From Mesorhizobium_K marinum (GTDB lineage Bacteria > Pseudomonadota > Alphaproteobacteria > Rhizobiales > Rhizobiaceae), in assembly GCF_040813715.1 (NCBI RefSeq), contig NZ_JBFOCH010000005.1: a DNA stretch of 64,000 nt; one strand, given 5' to 3'. The translations under genes were made by a program, and so were the position numbers. Of the stretch, positions 31,121 to 40,413 are shown piece after piece (position 1 is the first letter of the stretch; every line of letters begins with the position of its first letter). The notes below the pieces were generated by a model that did not search any database, had not been told where the DNA came from, and was given only the letters and a program-made list of their open reading frames with translations.

Positions 31121-31453
31121 ATGAGCGGAATCAACGATTACATCGACAGCGAGGTCAAGGGCAACGACGTGGTGCTGTTCATGAAGGGCACGCCGGGCTT
31201 CCCGCAGTGCGGCTTCTCGGGCCAGGTCGTGCAGATTCTCGATTATGTCGGCGTCGACTACAAGGGCGTGAACGTCCTGACTTCCGACGAGCTTCGCCAG
31301 GGCATCAAGGAATATTCGAACTGGCCGACGATTCCGCAGCTCTACGTGAAAGGCGAGTTCGTCGGCGGATGCGACATCATCCGCGAGATGTTCCAGGCCG
31401 GCGAACTGCAGGCCCTGCTCGACGAGAAGGGCGTGGCCGTCAAGGCCGCCTGA
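31121..31453 (+). CDS. grxD: Monothiol glutaredoxin (Grx4/GrxD type)
   Basis: A 110-residue glutaredoxin with the CGFS active site (C30 in TPGFPQCGFSGQVVQIL), the TIPQLYVKGEFVGGCDI GSH-binding region and the WP segment. CGFS glutaredoxins carry [2Fe-2S] clusters with glutathione and pass them to partners, often with BolA, which is encoded upstream. Length and start (ATG after AGGACAAGCA) are standard. Confidence 0.95.
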   Translation: MSGINDYIDSEVKGNDVVLFMKGTPGFPQCGFSGQVVQILDYVGVDYKGVNVLTSDELRQGIKEYSNWPTIPQLYVKGEFVGGCDIIREMFQAGELQALLDEKGVAVKAA

Positions 31454-31547
31454 CCTCCCGCCGCGCTATTCGCCGCCGGCAGGGCGGCGGCTGATCTGCT
31501 GGATGCGCCGGTCTCCGGCGCATTTCCTTTTCATCCGGGATTGCGAC

Positions 31548-32798
31548 ATGGATCAACAGGCTTCCGCCCAGCCCGTCCGCGGCCAGGGGCTGCGCATTCC
31601 GCGCTGGGAGTTCATCGCGCTCGCCGCGGCGCTGATGGCGCTCAACGCGCTCGCCATCGACATCATGCTGCCCGGCCTGCAGCAGATCGGCGCCAGCCTC
31701 GGCATCGACAACGAGAACCACCGGCAATACGTCATCACCGCCTATGTCGCGGGCTTCGGCATCGCCCAGCTGTTCTTCGGGCCGCTCTCCGACCGCTTCG
31801 GCCGCCGCCTGCCGCTGCTGCTCGGGCTTGCCGTCTACATCGCCGCCGCGCTCGGGGCGGCGTTCGCGCCGAGCTTCGAGACGCTGCTGCTCCTGCGGTT
31901 CGTGCAGGGCCTCGGCGCGGCGGGCACGCGCGTCATCACCGTGTCGATCGTGCGCGACGTGTTCGGTGGCCGGGCCATGGCCGAGGTGATGTCGCTGGTG
32001 TTCATGGTGTTCATGGTGATCCCGGTGGTCGCGCCGGGCATGGGCCAGGTCATCATGCTGTTTTCGGAGTGGCACATGATCTTCGTGGTCATGGCCGTCA
32101 TCGCGCTCGTCTTCACCGTCTGGGCGGGCACGCGCCTGCCGGAGACGCTGCATCCCGAGTACCGCCGCGCCTTCAACCTGCGCACCATCGCCAACGGCTT
32201 CCGGATCGTCCTCACCAACCGTGTCGCGCTCTGCTACATGCTGGCGACGACGTCGATGTTCGGCGCGCTGTTCGGCTTCATCAACTCGGCCCAGCAGGTC
32301 TATGTCGGCATCTACGGCCTCGGCGTCTGGTTCCCCGTCATCTTCGCCGCCGTCGCCGGCATGATGGCGGTCTCCTCCTTCGTCAACTCGCGCCTGGTCG
32401 GGCGCTTCGGCATGCGCGTGCTGTCGCACGGCGCGCTGATCGGCTTCATCGCGGTGACCAGCACGTGGTTCGTGCTTTCGCTGTTCGGCCAGCTTCCGCT
32501 CTACGTCTTCGTGGCGCTGTTCGCCGCCGCCATGCTGCAGTTCGGCTGGATCGGCTCCAACTTCAACTCGATCGCCATGGAGCCGCTCGGCCATCTGGCC
32601 GGCACCGCCTCGTCCGTCCAGGGCTTCACGCAGACCGTCGGCGGCGGCGTCATCGGGGCGACCATCGGACAGCTGTTCGACGGCACGACGATGCCGCTTG
32701 CCGCCGGCTTCTGCGCGGTGTCGCTGGTGGCGCTGACCTTCGTGCTGATCGCCGAGCGCGGCAAGCTCTTCCAGCCGCACAGCCAGCCGACGAGCTAG
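31548..32798 (+). CDS. Bcr/CflA family MFS multidrug efflux transporter
   Basis: A 416-residue, twelve-helix major facilitator protein. The Bcr/CflA signature is seen in helix 1 (ALNALAIDIMLPGLQQI), the loop 2-3 motif GPLSDRFGRRLPLL, and the helix 4-5 region LRFVQGLGAAGTRVITVSIVRDVF. It would export drugs or peptides across the inner membrane in exchange for protons. The ATG at 31548 gives the usual length. Its stop overlaps tail-to-tail with the ttcA stop. Confidence 0.92.
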   Translation: MDQQASAQPVRGQGLRIPRWEFIALAAALMALNALAIDIMLPGLQQIGASLGIDNENHRQYVITAYVAGFGIAQLFFGPLSDRFGRRLPLLLGLAVYIAAALGAAFAPSFETLLLLRFVQGLGAAGTRVITVSIVRDVFGGRAMAEVMSLVFMVFMVIPVVAPGMGQVIMLFSEWHMIFVVMAVIALVFTVWAGTRLPETLHPEYRRAFNLRTIANGFRIVLTNRVALCYMLATTSMFGALFGFINSAQQVYVGIYGLGVWFPVIFAAVAGMMAVSSFVNSRLVGRFGMRVLSHGALIGFIAVTSTWFVLSLFGQLPLYVFVALFAAAMLQFGWIGSNFNSIAMEPLGHLAGTASSVQGFTQTVGGGVIGATIGQLFDGTTMPLAAGFCAVSLVALTFVLIAERGKLFQPHSQPTS

Positions 32799-33774
32799 CC
32801 CTTCCGGGCATCCAGCCCGGCGAAATCGAAGAGGCTGCGGTCAAGCAGGTGCGACGGCCGCACATTCGTCAGCGCGCGGATCATCGTGTCCTTGCGGCCC
32901 GGCATCTTCGCCTCGATGTCCGCCAGCATCGCATTCATCATGTTGCGCTGCAGTCCGTCCTGGCTGCCGCAGAGGTCGCAGGGAATGATCGGGAAGCGCA
33001 TCGCCTCGGCAAAGCGCGCCAGGTCCGCCTCCGCCGAGAACACCAGCGGGCGCAGCACGTAGAGGTCGCCTTCGTCGTTCAGCAGCTTGGCCGGCATCGC
33101 CGCCAGCCGGCCGCCGTGGAACAGGTTCATGAAGAAGGTCTCGNGAGGTCGGCCTCCGCCGAAAATACCAGCGGGCGCAGCACGTAGATGTCGCCTTCGT
33201 CGTTCAGCAGCTTGGCCGGCATCGCCGCCAGCCGGCCGCCATGGAACAGGTTCATGAAGAAGGTCTCGAGCACGTCCTCGCGGTGATGGCCGAGCACCAG
33301 CGACGAGCACCCCTCCTCGCGCGCGATGCGGTAGAGATGCCCGCGCCTCAGCCGCGAGCAGAGCGAGCAGTAGGTGTTGCCCTCGGCGACCTTGTCGGTC
33401 ACCACGGAATAGGTGTCGCGGTATTCGATGCGATGCTCGATGCCATGCCGCTCCAGGAACTCGGGCAGGATGTGCTTGGGAAAGTTCGGCTGTCCCTGGT
33501 CGAGATTGCAGGCGAGCAGGTCGACCGGCAGCAGCCCGCGCCACTTGAGGTCGAGCAGGACCGCCAGCAGCCCGTAGGAATCCTTGCCGCCCGACAGCGC
33601 CACCAGCCAGCGCTCGCCGGGTCTTGCCATGGCGAACTGTTCGATCGCCTCGCGCGCGTTGCGCACCAGGCGCTTGCGCAGCTTGTTGAACTCGAGCGAC
33701 TGCGGCGCCTGCTCGAACAGGCCGAAGACGGGGCTCTTGGCATCGATCGTCGACGGGTCGGGAATGACGTTCAT
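32795..33774 (-). CDS. ttcA: tRNA 2-thiocytidine biosynthesis protein TtcA, frame broken by scaffold gap
   Basis: A PP-loop ATP pyrophosphatase that thiolates cytidine 32 in tRNA using a [4Fe-4S] cluster. The PP-loop is ALSGGKDSYGLL; the CxxC motifs are YCSLCSRLRR and PCDLCGSQDGLQR. N at 33144 lies between two 123-base copies; the 125-base offset breaks the frame. Collapsing it leaves 855 bases, a 284-residue protein of the usual size. ATG 33774 is preferred; an upstream GTG at 33831 would add 19 residues. Confidence 0.93.
33021..33268. repeat. Unmerged contig overlap around N at 33144
   Basis: Copies 33021-33143 and 33146-33268 within ttcA, with several single-base differences (for example GAGAACACC against GAAAATACC). 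Offset 125, a false frameshift. Confidence 0.93.
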
Positions 33775-33948
33775 GACCTTGACCAACTCTTTGACATACT
33801 TCGGCAATATTTTCTTCTTCGGGGCCAGCACGACACTTCGTCTGTGACGACCTTGCGCCAGACCATTGCAACCATCCCCCTGCGGCGTGTATGCTGTTCC
33901 GGACTTTCCGATTTCATACCAGGGTTCTTCCTCGATATGGAGGTTGGA

Positions 33949-35373
33949 ATGGGGGTCCTCGCCCGGGTGGCCGTTGCTGCTACCCTGTTAACGCCGGTCC
34001 TTGCAAATGCCCAGTCCATCGAGGTCGAAGTGCGCAACAGCGCATCGGCCGACGACGACTATTTCTGCTGGACCCCGGTCGAGGCACGGGTCCGGGCGTT
34101 GAACAGCATGCAACCGATGCAGGTCACCATCGCCGCCGATGCGCAAGCCGGCGGCGGCGGTCTGGTGTTCCAGGGGCTCGGGGCCACCCGACCGACGGCC
34201 GCCACCTTCCAGCCGGTCCAGACGCTGTCGCTCACCTTGCCGCAGGACTCCTCCTGGGTGCCCTTCTGGGTCGCCGGGTCGGCGGCGTCGGTCGGCGCCA
34301 AGGACGTCTCCATCGTCGTCACCGACGAGGCCAACGCGGCGCCGCCGGCCAGCCTGCCGGTGATGGTGCGCGTCCGCAAGGACGCACGCACGCTCACGCA
34401 GCCCGAGATCGACACCTTCCTGTCGGCCTTGCGCACGCTGCACGATGTCGACGGCGGCGTAGTCGCCTCGCGCTTCGTCAAATATGCCAGCGCCCACGCC
34501 CAGGCGTTCAACATCGGCATCCACCACGCCACGGACCCGGGCTTCTGGCCGCTGTTCCTGGCATGGCACCGCGCCTTCCTGCTCAGCCTCGAGCGCGAAT
34601 TGCAGGCGATCGACAAGCGCGTGGCCCTGCCCTACTGGCGGTTCGACCAGCCCGACCCCGGCGGCATCGGCGGCGCCCCGCGCATCTTCAACCGCAACTT
34701 CATGGGGTCGATTTCGGGCGGCGCGCTGCAGGCAGGCGGGTTCCGGGTGACTTTCGCGCCCACCAACCCGCTGTTCGGCTGGAACGTGCCCGGCCTCGGC
34801 GCGCTGGTGCGCACCGCCGATGCAACCGGCGGGACAATGCCGGCCAACCGGCTGCAGACGATCCTCGACCTCGTCGAGAACACGACCGGGCCGGACCAGG
34901 GCGCCTACAAGCTGCTCAACGGCCGCGTCGAACTGCGCTACCACAACGGCGCGCACGGCGCTGTGGGCGGCTGGCTCGGCCAGGGCTATTCGCCGGCCGA
35001 CCCGCTGTTCTTCCTGCTGCACGCCAACACCGACCGCGCCTGGGCGGTGTGGCAGCACGCCAACCCCGACCGCTTCGTCTCCACCTTGCCGAAATCCTAT
35101 CACGCGCAGGGGGCCTATCCCGGCCCCGCCCAGCCCGGCCGCTTCCGCATGGGCTCCTACCTCGACGACGTGATGTGGCCCTGGTCCGGCCTGCAGGGCG
35201 ACCAGGGAACGCCCGACCGCCTCGACGACTGGCCGTCGCTGCCGGAACCGTTCCCCGCCACCCTCGTCGACGGCGTCACACCGTCGCCCAAAAGTACCGT
35301 AGACTATCTCGACGTGCTCGGCGCGGGCACGGCCCTGGACGCATGTTATGACGACCTTGCCTATCCACACTAA
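33949..35373 (+). CDS. Secreted tyrosinase family copper oxidase
   Basis: A 474-residue protein with a signal peptide (MGVLARVAVAATLLTPVLANAQS). Residues about 24-145 form a beta-rich N-terminal domain (EVEVRNSASADDDYFCWTPVEARVRA). The rest is the type-3 dicopper domain: CopperA region with likely ligands H183, H192/H193 and H207 (FLAWHRAFLLSLERE), and CopperB with H332, H336 (YHNGAHGAVGG) and H358 (DPLFFLLHANTDRAW). Tyrosinases hydroxylate and oxidise phenols to quinones. ATG 33949 has GGAGG 5 bases upstream. A HEAT-repeat exported protein follows at once, likely in the same operon. Confidence 0.87.
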   Translation: MGVLARVAVAATLLTPVLANAQSIEVEVRNSASADDDYFCWTPVEARVRALNSMQPMQVTIAADAQAGGGGLVFQGLGATRPTAATFQPVQTLSLTLPQDSSWVPFWVAGSAASVGAKDVSIVVTDEANAAPPASLPVMVRVRKDARTLTQPEIDTFLSALRTLHDVDGGVVASRFVKYASAHAQAFNIGIHHATDPGFWPLFLAWHRAFLLSLERELQAIDKRVALPYWRFDQPDPGGIGGAPRIFNRNFMGSISGGALQAGGFRVTFAPTNPLFGWNVPGLGALVRTADATGGTMPANRLQTILDLVENTTGPDQGAYKLLNGRVELRYHNGAHGAVGGWLGQGYSPADPLFFLLHANTDRAWAVWQHANPDRFVSTLPKSYHAQGAYPGPAQPGRFRMGSYLDDVMWPWSGLQGDQGTPDRLDDWPSLPEPFPATLVDGVTPSPKSTVDYLDVLGAGTALDACYDDLAYPH

Positions 35374-35410
35374 CCGCGCTTCAGAACGGCGCCGGATTGC
35401 GAGGACACCG

Positions 35411-36403
35411 ATGACAAGGACAGGTCTGGTGAGGACAGGTCTGGCGGGCGCGATCCTGCTCCTGCTCGGCGGCAGCGCGCTGGCGCAGGTGTTTGTCGAA
35501 CCGTTCGTCCCGCCTGCCGGCTCCGACAGCGCAACCTACTACGCCGACAACGCCGCCAGGATCGACGAACTGGCCGGGCAGGTCCGATCGGGCAGCCCGG
35601 AGTCGCGCAGGACCGCGTTCGACGAACTGGCGACCGCCTTCCCCGACGCCGCGCTCAGCCTTGCCCTCGATCTCATCAACGACCCCGACATGGCCGTTCC
35701 CGCAGCGCGGTTGCTGGCCGATTCCGTCGTCATGACCAACCACCAGGTCGACCACGACACCATGCCCGAGATCGGCCACCTGATCATGGCCCGCATCGAG
35801 GCCGCCAAGGTCGCCCTCCTCACGCTTCTCGACCGCCCCGACGACACGTTGCGCCGGATCGCCGCCGGCACGCTCGCCTCGCTCGGCGACAGGCGCGCGC
35901 TCGACGCCCTCGACCGCAAGGCGAAGGAGGGCGAAGTCTCGGATGTCGAGGCCATCAACTATTTCGCGCTCGCCACGCCGGAGGTCGGCTCGTCCTACAT
36001 CTCGCCCTATCTGAAGCAGGGCGAAGGGGCGGCGCAGGAGTCGGCCGTCGCCTATCTCAGCGCGTTGCCTGCCTATCAGGGGCAGATCCGCGACGAAATC
36101 CTCCTGAACAATGAAGCCAAGGAAGCGGTGCGCATCGCCGCGGCGCAGTCGCTCGGCCAGTATGACCGCAACTTCGGCGACTACGCGGTGACGATGGCGA
36201 TCGACGGCACGAACCTGCCGCCATCCCTCTACACTGCGGTCGTTTCCGCCTACACCAAGACGGCCATCGAGCAGAAGACGCTCGATCCCGCCACCGTCGA
36301 CCGGCTCATCGATTCTATCGAGCGCGTGCAGAAGGAAGCGCCGGGCTTCCAGATACAGCTCGACGAGCTCGGCAACCGCCTCCAGAACCTCAAGGTTCAG
36401 TGA
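35411..36403 (+). CDS. Exported HEAT-repeat protein
   Basis: A 330-residue protein with a signal peptide (TGLAGAILLLLGGSALAQ). The mature part has repeated helical pairs: RRTAFDELATAFPDAALSLALDLINDPDMAVPAARLLADS, LLDRPDDTLRRIAAGTLASLGDRRALDALDR, and EAVRIAAAQSLGQYD. These are HEAT-like repeats, which serve as protein-binding scaffolds. It lies 37 bases after the tyrosinase stop, so it could assist that enzyme in the periplasm, for instance in maturation (inference). ATG 35411 has GAGGA upstream. No catalytic motif seen. Confidence 0.75.
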   Translation: MTRTGLVRTGLAGAILLLLGGSALAQVFVEPFVPPAGSDSATYYADNAARIDELAGQVRSGSPESRRTAFDELATAFPDAALSLALDLINDPDMAVPAARLLADSVVMTNHQVDHDTMPEIGHLIMARIEAAKVALLTLLDRPDDTLRRIAAGTLASLGDRRALDALDRKAKEGEVSDVEAINYFALATPEVGSSYISPYLKQGEGAAQESAVAYLSALPAYQGQIRDEILLNNEAKEAVRIAAAQSLGQYDRNFGDYAVTMAIDGTNLPPSLYTAVVSAYTKTAIEQKTLDPATVDRLIDSIERVQKEAPGFQIQLDELGNRLQNLKVQ

Positions 36404-36419
36404 CCCCGGCGACCCGCGC

Positions 36420-37760
36420 CTAGGCGCCGAAGATCGACCAGCCGGTCCGCTGCGCCAGCATCTCCAGCGCAAGCGATCCTAGCAGCGAGTTGCCATTCTC
36501 GTTCAGGCCGGGCGACCACACGGTGATCGACGCCTTGCCCGGCGCGACGACGAGGATGCCGCCGCCGACGCCGCTCTTGCCCGGAAGCCCGACGCGATAG
36601 GCGAAGTCGCCGGAACCGTCATAGTGGCCGCAGGTCAGCATCAGCGCGTTGATGCGCCGCGCCCTGCCCGGAGAAACCACCGTGCCGCCGGTCGCGGGGC
36701 TGCGGCCGCCGGCTGCCAGGAACAGTCCGGCCCGCGACAGCTGCCGGCAGGTCATGGCGAGCGCGCAGTGGTGGAAATAGACGCCGAGCACGTGCTCGGC
36801 CGGATGGTCGAGCTTGCCGAAGGAGCGCATGAACTGCGCCAGCGCGACGTTGCGGAAGCCGGTCTCGGTCTCGGAGTGGGCGACCTTGTCGTCGATCACG
36901 ATCGTATCGTCGCCGGCCAGGAAGCGGACGAACNCGATCGACGCCTTGCCCGGCGCAACCACGAGGATGCCGCCGCCGACGCCGCTCTTGCCCGGAAGCC
37001 CGACGCGATAGGCGAAGTCGCCGGAACCGTCATAGTGGCCGCAGGTCAGCATCAGCGCGTTGATGCGCCGCGCCCTGCCCGGAGAAACCACCGTGCCGCC
37101 GGTCGAGGGGCTGCGGCCGCCGGCCGCCAGGAACAGTCCGGCCCGCGACAGCTGCCGGCAGGTCATGGCGAGCGCGCAGTGGTGGAAATAGACGCCGAGC
37201 ACGTGCTCGGCCGGATGGTCGAGCTTGCCGAAGGAGCGCATGAACTGCGCCAGCGCGACGTTGCGGAAGCCGGTCTCGGTCTCGGAGTGGGCGACCTTGT
37301 CGTCGATCACGATCGTATCGTCGCCGGCCAGGAAGCGCACGAACTGCACGATCTCGCCGATCGCCTCCTTCGGCTGATGCCCGGCCAGCAGCACGTCTGC
37401 CACGGCGATGGCGCCGGCGTTGATGAACGGGTTGCGCGGCTTGCCCTGCTCGCGCTCCAGCTGCACGATCGAGTTGAACGGCGTGCCGGACGGCTCGCGC
37501 CCGACGCGGTTCCACAGTCGGTCGCCGACCATGCCCAGGGCGAGCGTCAGCGTGAACACCTTCGACACGCTCTGGATGGAAAAGGCCGTGTCGGCCTCGC
37601 CGGCGACGTATTCCTGCCCGTCGACGGTGGTGATCGCGATGCCGAAATGGCCGGGATCCACGGCCGCCAGCTGCGGGATGTAGTCGGCGACCCGGCCGCG
37701 CTCGGTCTGCGTCGCGATCTCGCGGCGGATGTCGTCCACCAGCGCCTGTAGACCGTCCAT
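36420..37760 (-). CDS. glsA: Glutaminase, with in-frame false duplication
   Basis: A serine-dependent beta-lactamase-fold glutaminase that converts glutamine to glutamate and ammonia. The Ser-x-x-Lys motif is in FSIQSVSKVFTL. Further family segments are GREPSGTPFNSIVQLE, PRNPFINAGAIAV and NALMLTCGHYDGSGDFAYRVGLPGKSGVGGGI. N at 36934 separates two 409-base copies; removing 411 bases leaves 930 bases, a 309-residue protein, the normal GlsA length. ATG 37760. It follows rpsD but beyond a terminator. Confidence 0.94.
   Translation of the reverse strand: MDGLQALVDDIRREIATQTERGRVADYIPQLAAVDPGHFGIAITTVDGQEYVAGEADTAFSIQSVSKVFTLTLALGMVGDRLWNRVGREPSGTPFNSIVQLEREQGKPRNPFINAGAIAVADVLLAGHQPKEAIGEIVQFVRFLAGDDTIVIDDKVAHSETETGFRNVALAQFMRSFGKLDHPAEHVLGVYFHHCALAMTCRQLSRAGLFLAAGGRSPSTGGTVVSPGRARRINALMLTCGHYDGSGDFAYRVGLPGKSGVGGGILVVAPGKASIXFVRFLAGDDTIVIDDKVAHSETETGFRNVALAQFMRSFGKLDHPAEHVLGVYFHHCALAMTCRQLSRAGLFLAAGGRSPATGGTVVSPGRARRINALMLTCGHYDGSGDFAYRVGLPGKSGVGGGILVVAPGKASITVWSPGLNENGNSLLGSLALEMLAQRTGWSIFGA
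36525..37344. repeat. Unmerged contig overlap around N at 36934
   Basis: Copies 36525-36933 and 36936-37344 within glsA, the longest overlap in the window, with a few substitutions (for example GTCGCGGGG against GTCGAGGGG). Offset 411, in frame, so the ORF looks intact but is 137 codons too long. Confidence 0.94.
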
Positions 37761-37783
37761 CACCAACTCCCGTTCCACATACG

Positions 37784-37808
37784 AAAAAGCCGCCCGGAGG
37801 CGGCTTCT
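37784..37808 (-). terminator. Rho-independent terminator of rpsD
   Basis: Stem AAGCCGCC / GGCGGCTT with a 4-base loop, followed on the minus strand by TTTTT. It lies about 25 bases past the rpsD stop and just ahead of the glsA start, insulating the two. Confidence 0.85.
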
Positions 37809-37833
37809 CGTCGTTTCTGCGCAGCGAATGCGA

Positions 37834-38451
37834 TCAGCGCGAGTAGAACTCGACCACCAGGTTCGGTTCCATCTGCACGGCGAACGGCACGTCGGCAAGG
37901 GCCGGCACGCGCGCATAGGTCGCGACCATCTTGTTGTGGTCGACCTCGATGTAGTCGGGAACGTCGCGCTCGGCGAGCTGCACGGCCTCGAGAACCGTCA
38001 CCAGCTGCTTCGACTTCTCGCGCACCTCGATGACGTCGCCCGGCTTGCAGCGGTACGAACCGATGTTCGTGCGGCGGCCGTTGACGTTGACATGGCCGTG
38101 GTTCACGAACTGGCGGGCCGCGAAGATCGTCGGCACGAACTTGGCGCGATAGACAATCGCGTCGAGGCGCGACTCCAGGAGGCCGATCAGGTTCTCGGAG
38201 GTGTCGCCCTTGCGGCGGTTGGCCTCCTCGTAGACCTTGCGGAACTGCTTCTCCGAAACGTCGCCGTAGTGACCCTTCAGCTTCTGCTTGGCGCGCAGCT
38301 GCAGGCCGAAGTCGGAAAGCTTGCCCTTGCGGCGCTGGCCGTGCTGGCCCGGGCCGTACTCACGCTTGTTGACCGGGGACTTCGGGCGGCCCCAGATGTT
38401 TTCGCCAAGACGGCGGTCGATCTTGTATTTCGCGGATTCGCGCTTGCTCAT
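37834..38451 (-). CDS. rpsD: 30S ribosomal protein S4
   Basis: A 205-residue S4 protein, a primary 16S rRNA binder and small-subunit assembly initiator. It starts SKRESAKYKIDRRLGENIWGR and has the S4 RNA-binding domain (LESRLDAIVYRAKFVPTIFAARQFVNHGHVNVNG). The alphaproteobacterial form lacks the zinc-binding cysteines near the N-terminus. ATG 38451 is used, not the upstream ATG five codons earlier, because S4 begins MSKR in relatives. Confidence 0.97.
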   Translation of the reverse strand: MSKRESAKYKIDRRLGENIWGRPKSPVNKREYGPGQHGQRRKGKLSDFGLQLRAKQKLKGHYGDVSEKQFRKVYEEANRRKGDTSENLIGLLESRLDAIVYRAKFVPTIFAARQFVNHGHVNVNGRRTNIGSYRCKPGDVIEVREKSKQLVTVLEAVQLAERDVPDYIEVDHNKMVATYARVPALADVPFAVQMEPNLVVEFYSR

Positions 38452-38643
38452 CGCATTCCCTTTCAAAACGATGCACCCGAAACTTCACGTTCCGGGTGAA
38501 GGAAACGCGCCCTCCTCTGGCCTCCGTTTTCGAGACCTGACAGGGTTTCCCACGCACGCTTTGCGGAAAAACCCACGGGACACGTCAGTTTCGCGAAACC
38601 AGGAATAGTGTATTGCGGTTTTCCGTCCGGTCTCGCGAACCAC

Positions 38644-38680
38644 GAAAAGCCACCGCCGGACCTTTCGGCCCGGCGATGGC
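38644..38680 (-). terminator. Rho-independent terminator of the PLP decarboxylase gene
   Basis: A long stem, GCCATCGCCGGGCC / GGTCCGGCGGTGGC with a GAAA loop on the minus strand and only wobble exceptions, followed by TTTTC. It lies about 65 bases after the decarboxylase stop and would end the Anbu-cluster transcript. Confidence 0.8.
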
Positions 38681-38743
38681 GGCGGGATATGGCAAACGAC
38701 GCCGAATGTCAACGGCCGCCGGCGCGCACAGCGTCCCGGCTGG

Positions 38744-40356
38744 TTAGTTCCACTGGCCGCCCTGCCCGGTCATCCGGCCGGCGATCTCCGTGATGACGTC
38801 GAAGGCCATGTCGACATCGGCCTCGGTCGCCTCGAACTGGCCCGCATGGAAGCGGATCGCAACGCGCCCGTCGACGCGCGTCTGCGTCAGGTAGATGCGG
38901 CCGTCGTCGTTGATCGCCGAGACAAGGGCGAGGTTGTGCTCGTCGTTGCGCGTTTCGTCGCCGGCCTGGTGCCTGAACGAGAACAGCGAGAGCATCGGTT
39001 CGGTCACGATCTCGATGCCCGGCNCTGGAAGCGGATCGCGACGCGCCCGTCGATGCGCGTCTGCGTCAGGTAGATGCGGCCGTCGTCGTTGATCGCCGAG
39101 ACAAGGGCGAGGTTGTGCTCGTCGTTGCGCGTTTCGTCGCCGGCCTGGTGCCTGAACGAGAACAGCGAGAGCATCGGTTCGGTCACGATCTCGATGCCCG
39201 GCTGCCCGGCCAGCCGGGCGGCGAGGTTCTCGCTCCAGCGCACATGGTCGCGGATCATCGTGCGCAGGCCCTCGAGCCCGTGCGCGCGCAGCAGGAACCA
39301 CAGTTTCAGCGCGCGGAAGCGGCGGCCGAGCGGCACGGTCCATTCGGAGAAATTGACGACGCCGTCCTTGCCGTGGGTCTTCAGGTATTCCGGCTTTATC
39401 GCAAGCGTTCGCACCAGGCTTTCGGGGTCGCGCACGAAATGGATCGAACAGTCGAACTGCGCGCCCAGCCATTTGTGCGGGTTGAAGACGACCGAATCCG
39501 CCGCCTCCACGCCCGCCCAGAAATGCCGGAACTCCGGGCAGATCATCGCTGAGCCAGCCCAGGCCGCGTCGACATGCAGGTAGAGGTCGTGCCTGCCCGC
39601 GATCGCGGCGACCGCGGCGATGTCGTCGGTGCCGCCGACGCTGGTGCCGCCGACACTGGCGATGATGCCCGCCGGCAGGAAGCCGGCGGCGCGGTCGGCC
39701 TCGATCGCGGCCTCGAGAGCGGCCGGCTGCATCGAGCGCCAGCGCCCGCCCGTCGGCACGCGCACCAGGTTCTCCTCGCCGATCCCCGACACCCAGATCG
39801 CCCTGTCGATCGAGGTGTGGACCTGGTCGGAGCAATAGATGCGCAGGCGCGGCTGGCCGGACAGGCCGGCGCGGTTGCCGGCCCAGTCGAGCGCGCGCTC
39901 GCGCATGACCAGCACCGCCGACAGCGTCGCCGACGACGCCGAATCCTGGATGACCCCGGAAAAGCCGTCCGGCAGCCCCAGCGCCTGGCGCAGCCAGTCG
40001 ATCACCCGGATCTCGAGTTCGGTCGCGGCGGGCGACGTCTGCCAGAGCATGCACTGCGCGGCCATGGCGCTGACCAGATATTCGGCCACCACCGAAACCG
40101 GCGCGGCGTTGGCCGGGAAATAGGCGAAGAAGCGCGGATGCTGCCAGTGCGTCATGCCCGGCACGATGTCGCGCTCGAAATCGGCGAAGATGGTCTCCAT
40201 CGGCTCCGCCTGCTCGGGCGCGGAGGAGGCGATGCGCGCGGCGATTTCGCCTGGCCGCGTCGATGGGCGGACCGGACGCTCGCGCAGCGTGTCGCGGTAG
40301 GCGACGCCCCAGTCGGCCGCCCGGCGCGACCATATTTGAAACTCTTCCGTGTCCAT
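38744..40356 (-). CDS. Pyridoxal-dependent (aromatic-L-amino-acid type) decarboxylase, frame broken by scaffold gap
   Basis: A fold-type I group II decarboxylase. Family landmarks are DIVPGMTHWQHPRFFAYFPA, GVIQDSASSATLSA, HVDAAWAGSA and the PLP lysine in VVFNPHKWLGAQFD. Relatives decarboxylate aromatic amino acids or related compounds (DOPA/tryptophan/tyrosine); the substrate here is not resolved. N at 39024 lies between two 177-base copies; removing 179 bases leaves 1434 bases, a 477-residue protein. GGGAGG precedes ATG 40356. It lies 57 bases after the Anbu gene, so it may be co-transcribed with that cluster. Confidence 0.9.
38847..39202. repeat. Unmerged contig overlap around N at 39024
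   Basis: Copies 38847-39023 and 39026-39202 in the decarboxylase gene, differing at a few third-codon positions (for example GTCGACGCG against GTCGATGCG). Offset 179, a false frameshift. Confidence 0.93.
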
Positions 40357-40413
40357 GATCCCTCCCGGGGCCGTCGGCTCGACGATTGATCGGGGGGTCG
40401 TCGCCCCCGGCAG

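Noticed and set aside
36525..37344. True internal duplication of the glutaminase domain
   Set aside because: The copies flank an N, are nearly identical in DNA, and the collapsed gene has exactly the normal length.
38469..38495. Imperfect inverted repeat upstream of rpsD as a riboswitch or S4 leader
   Set aside because: Arms are short with a bulge and no known leader motif matches; too weak to call.
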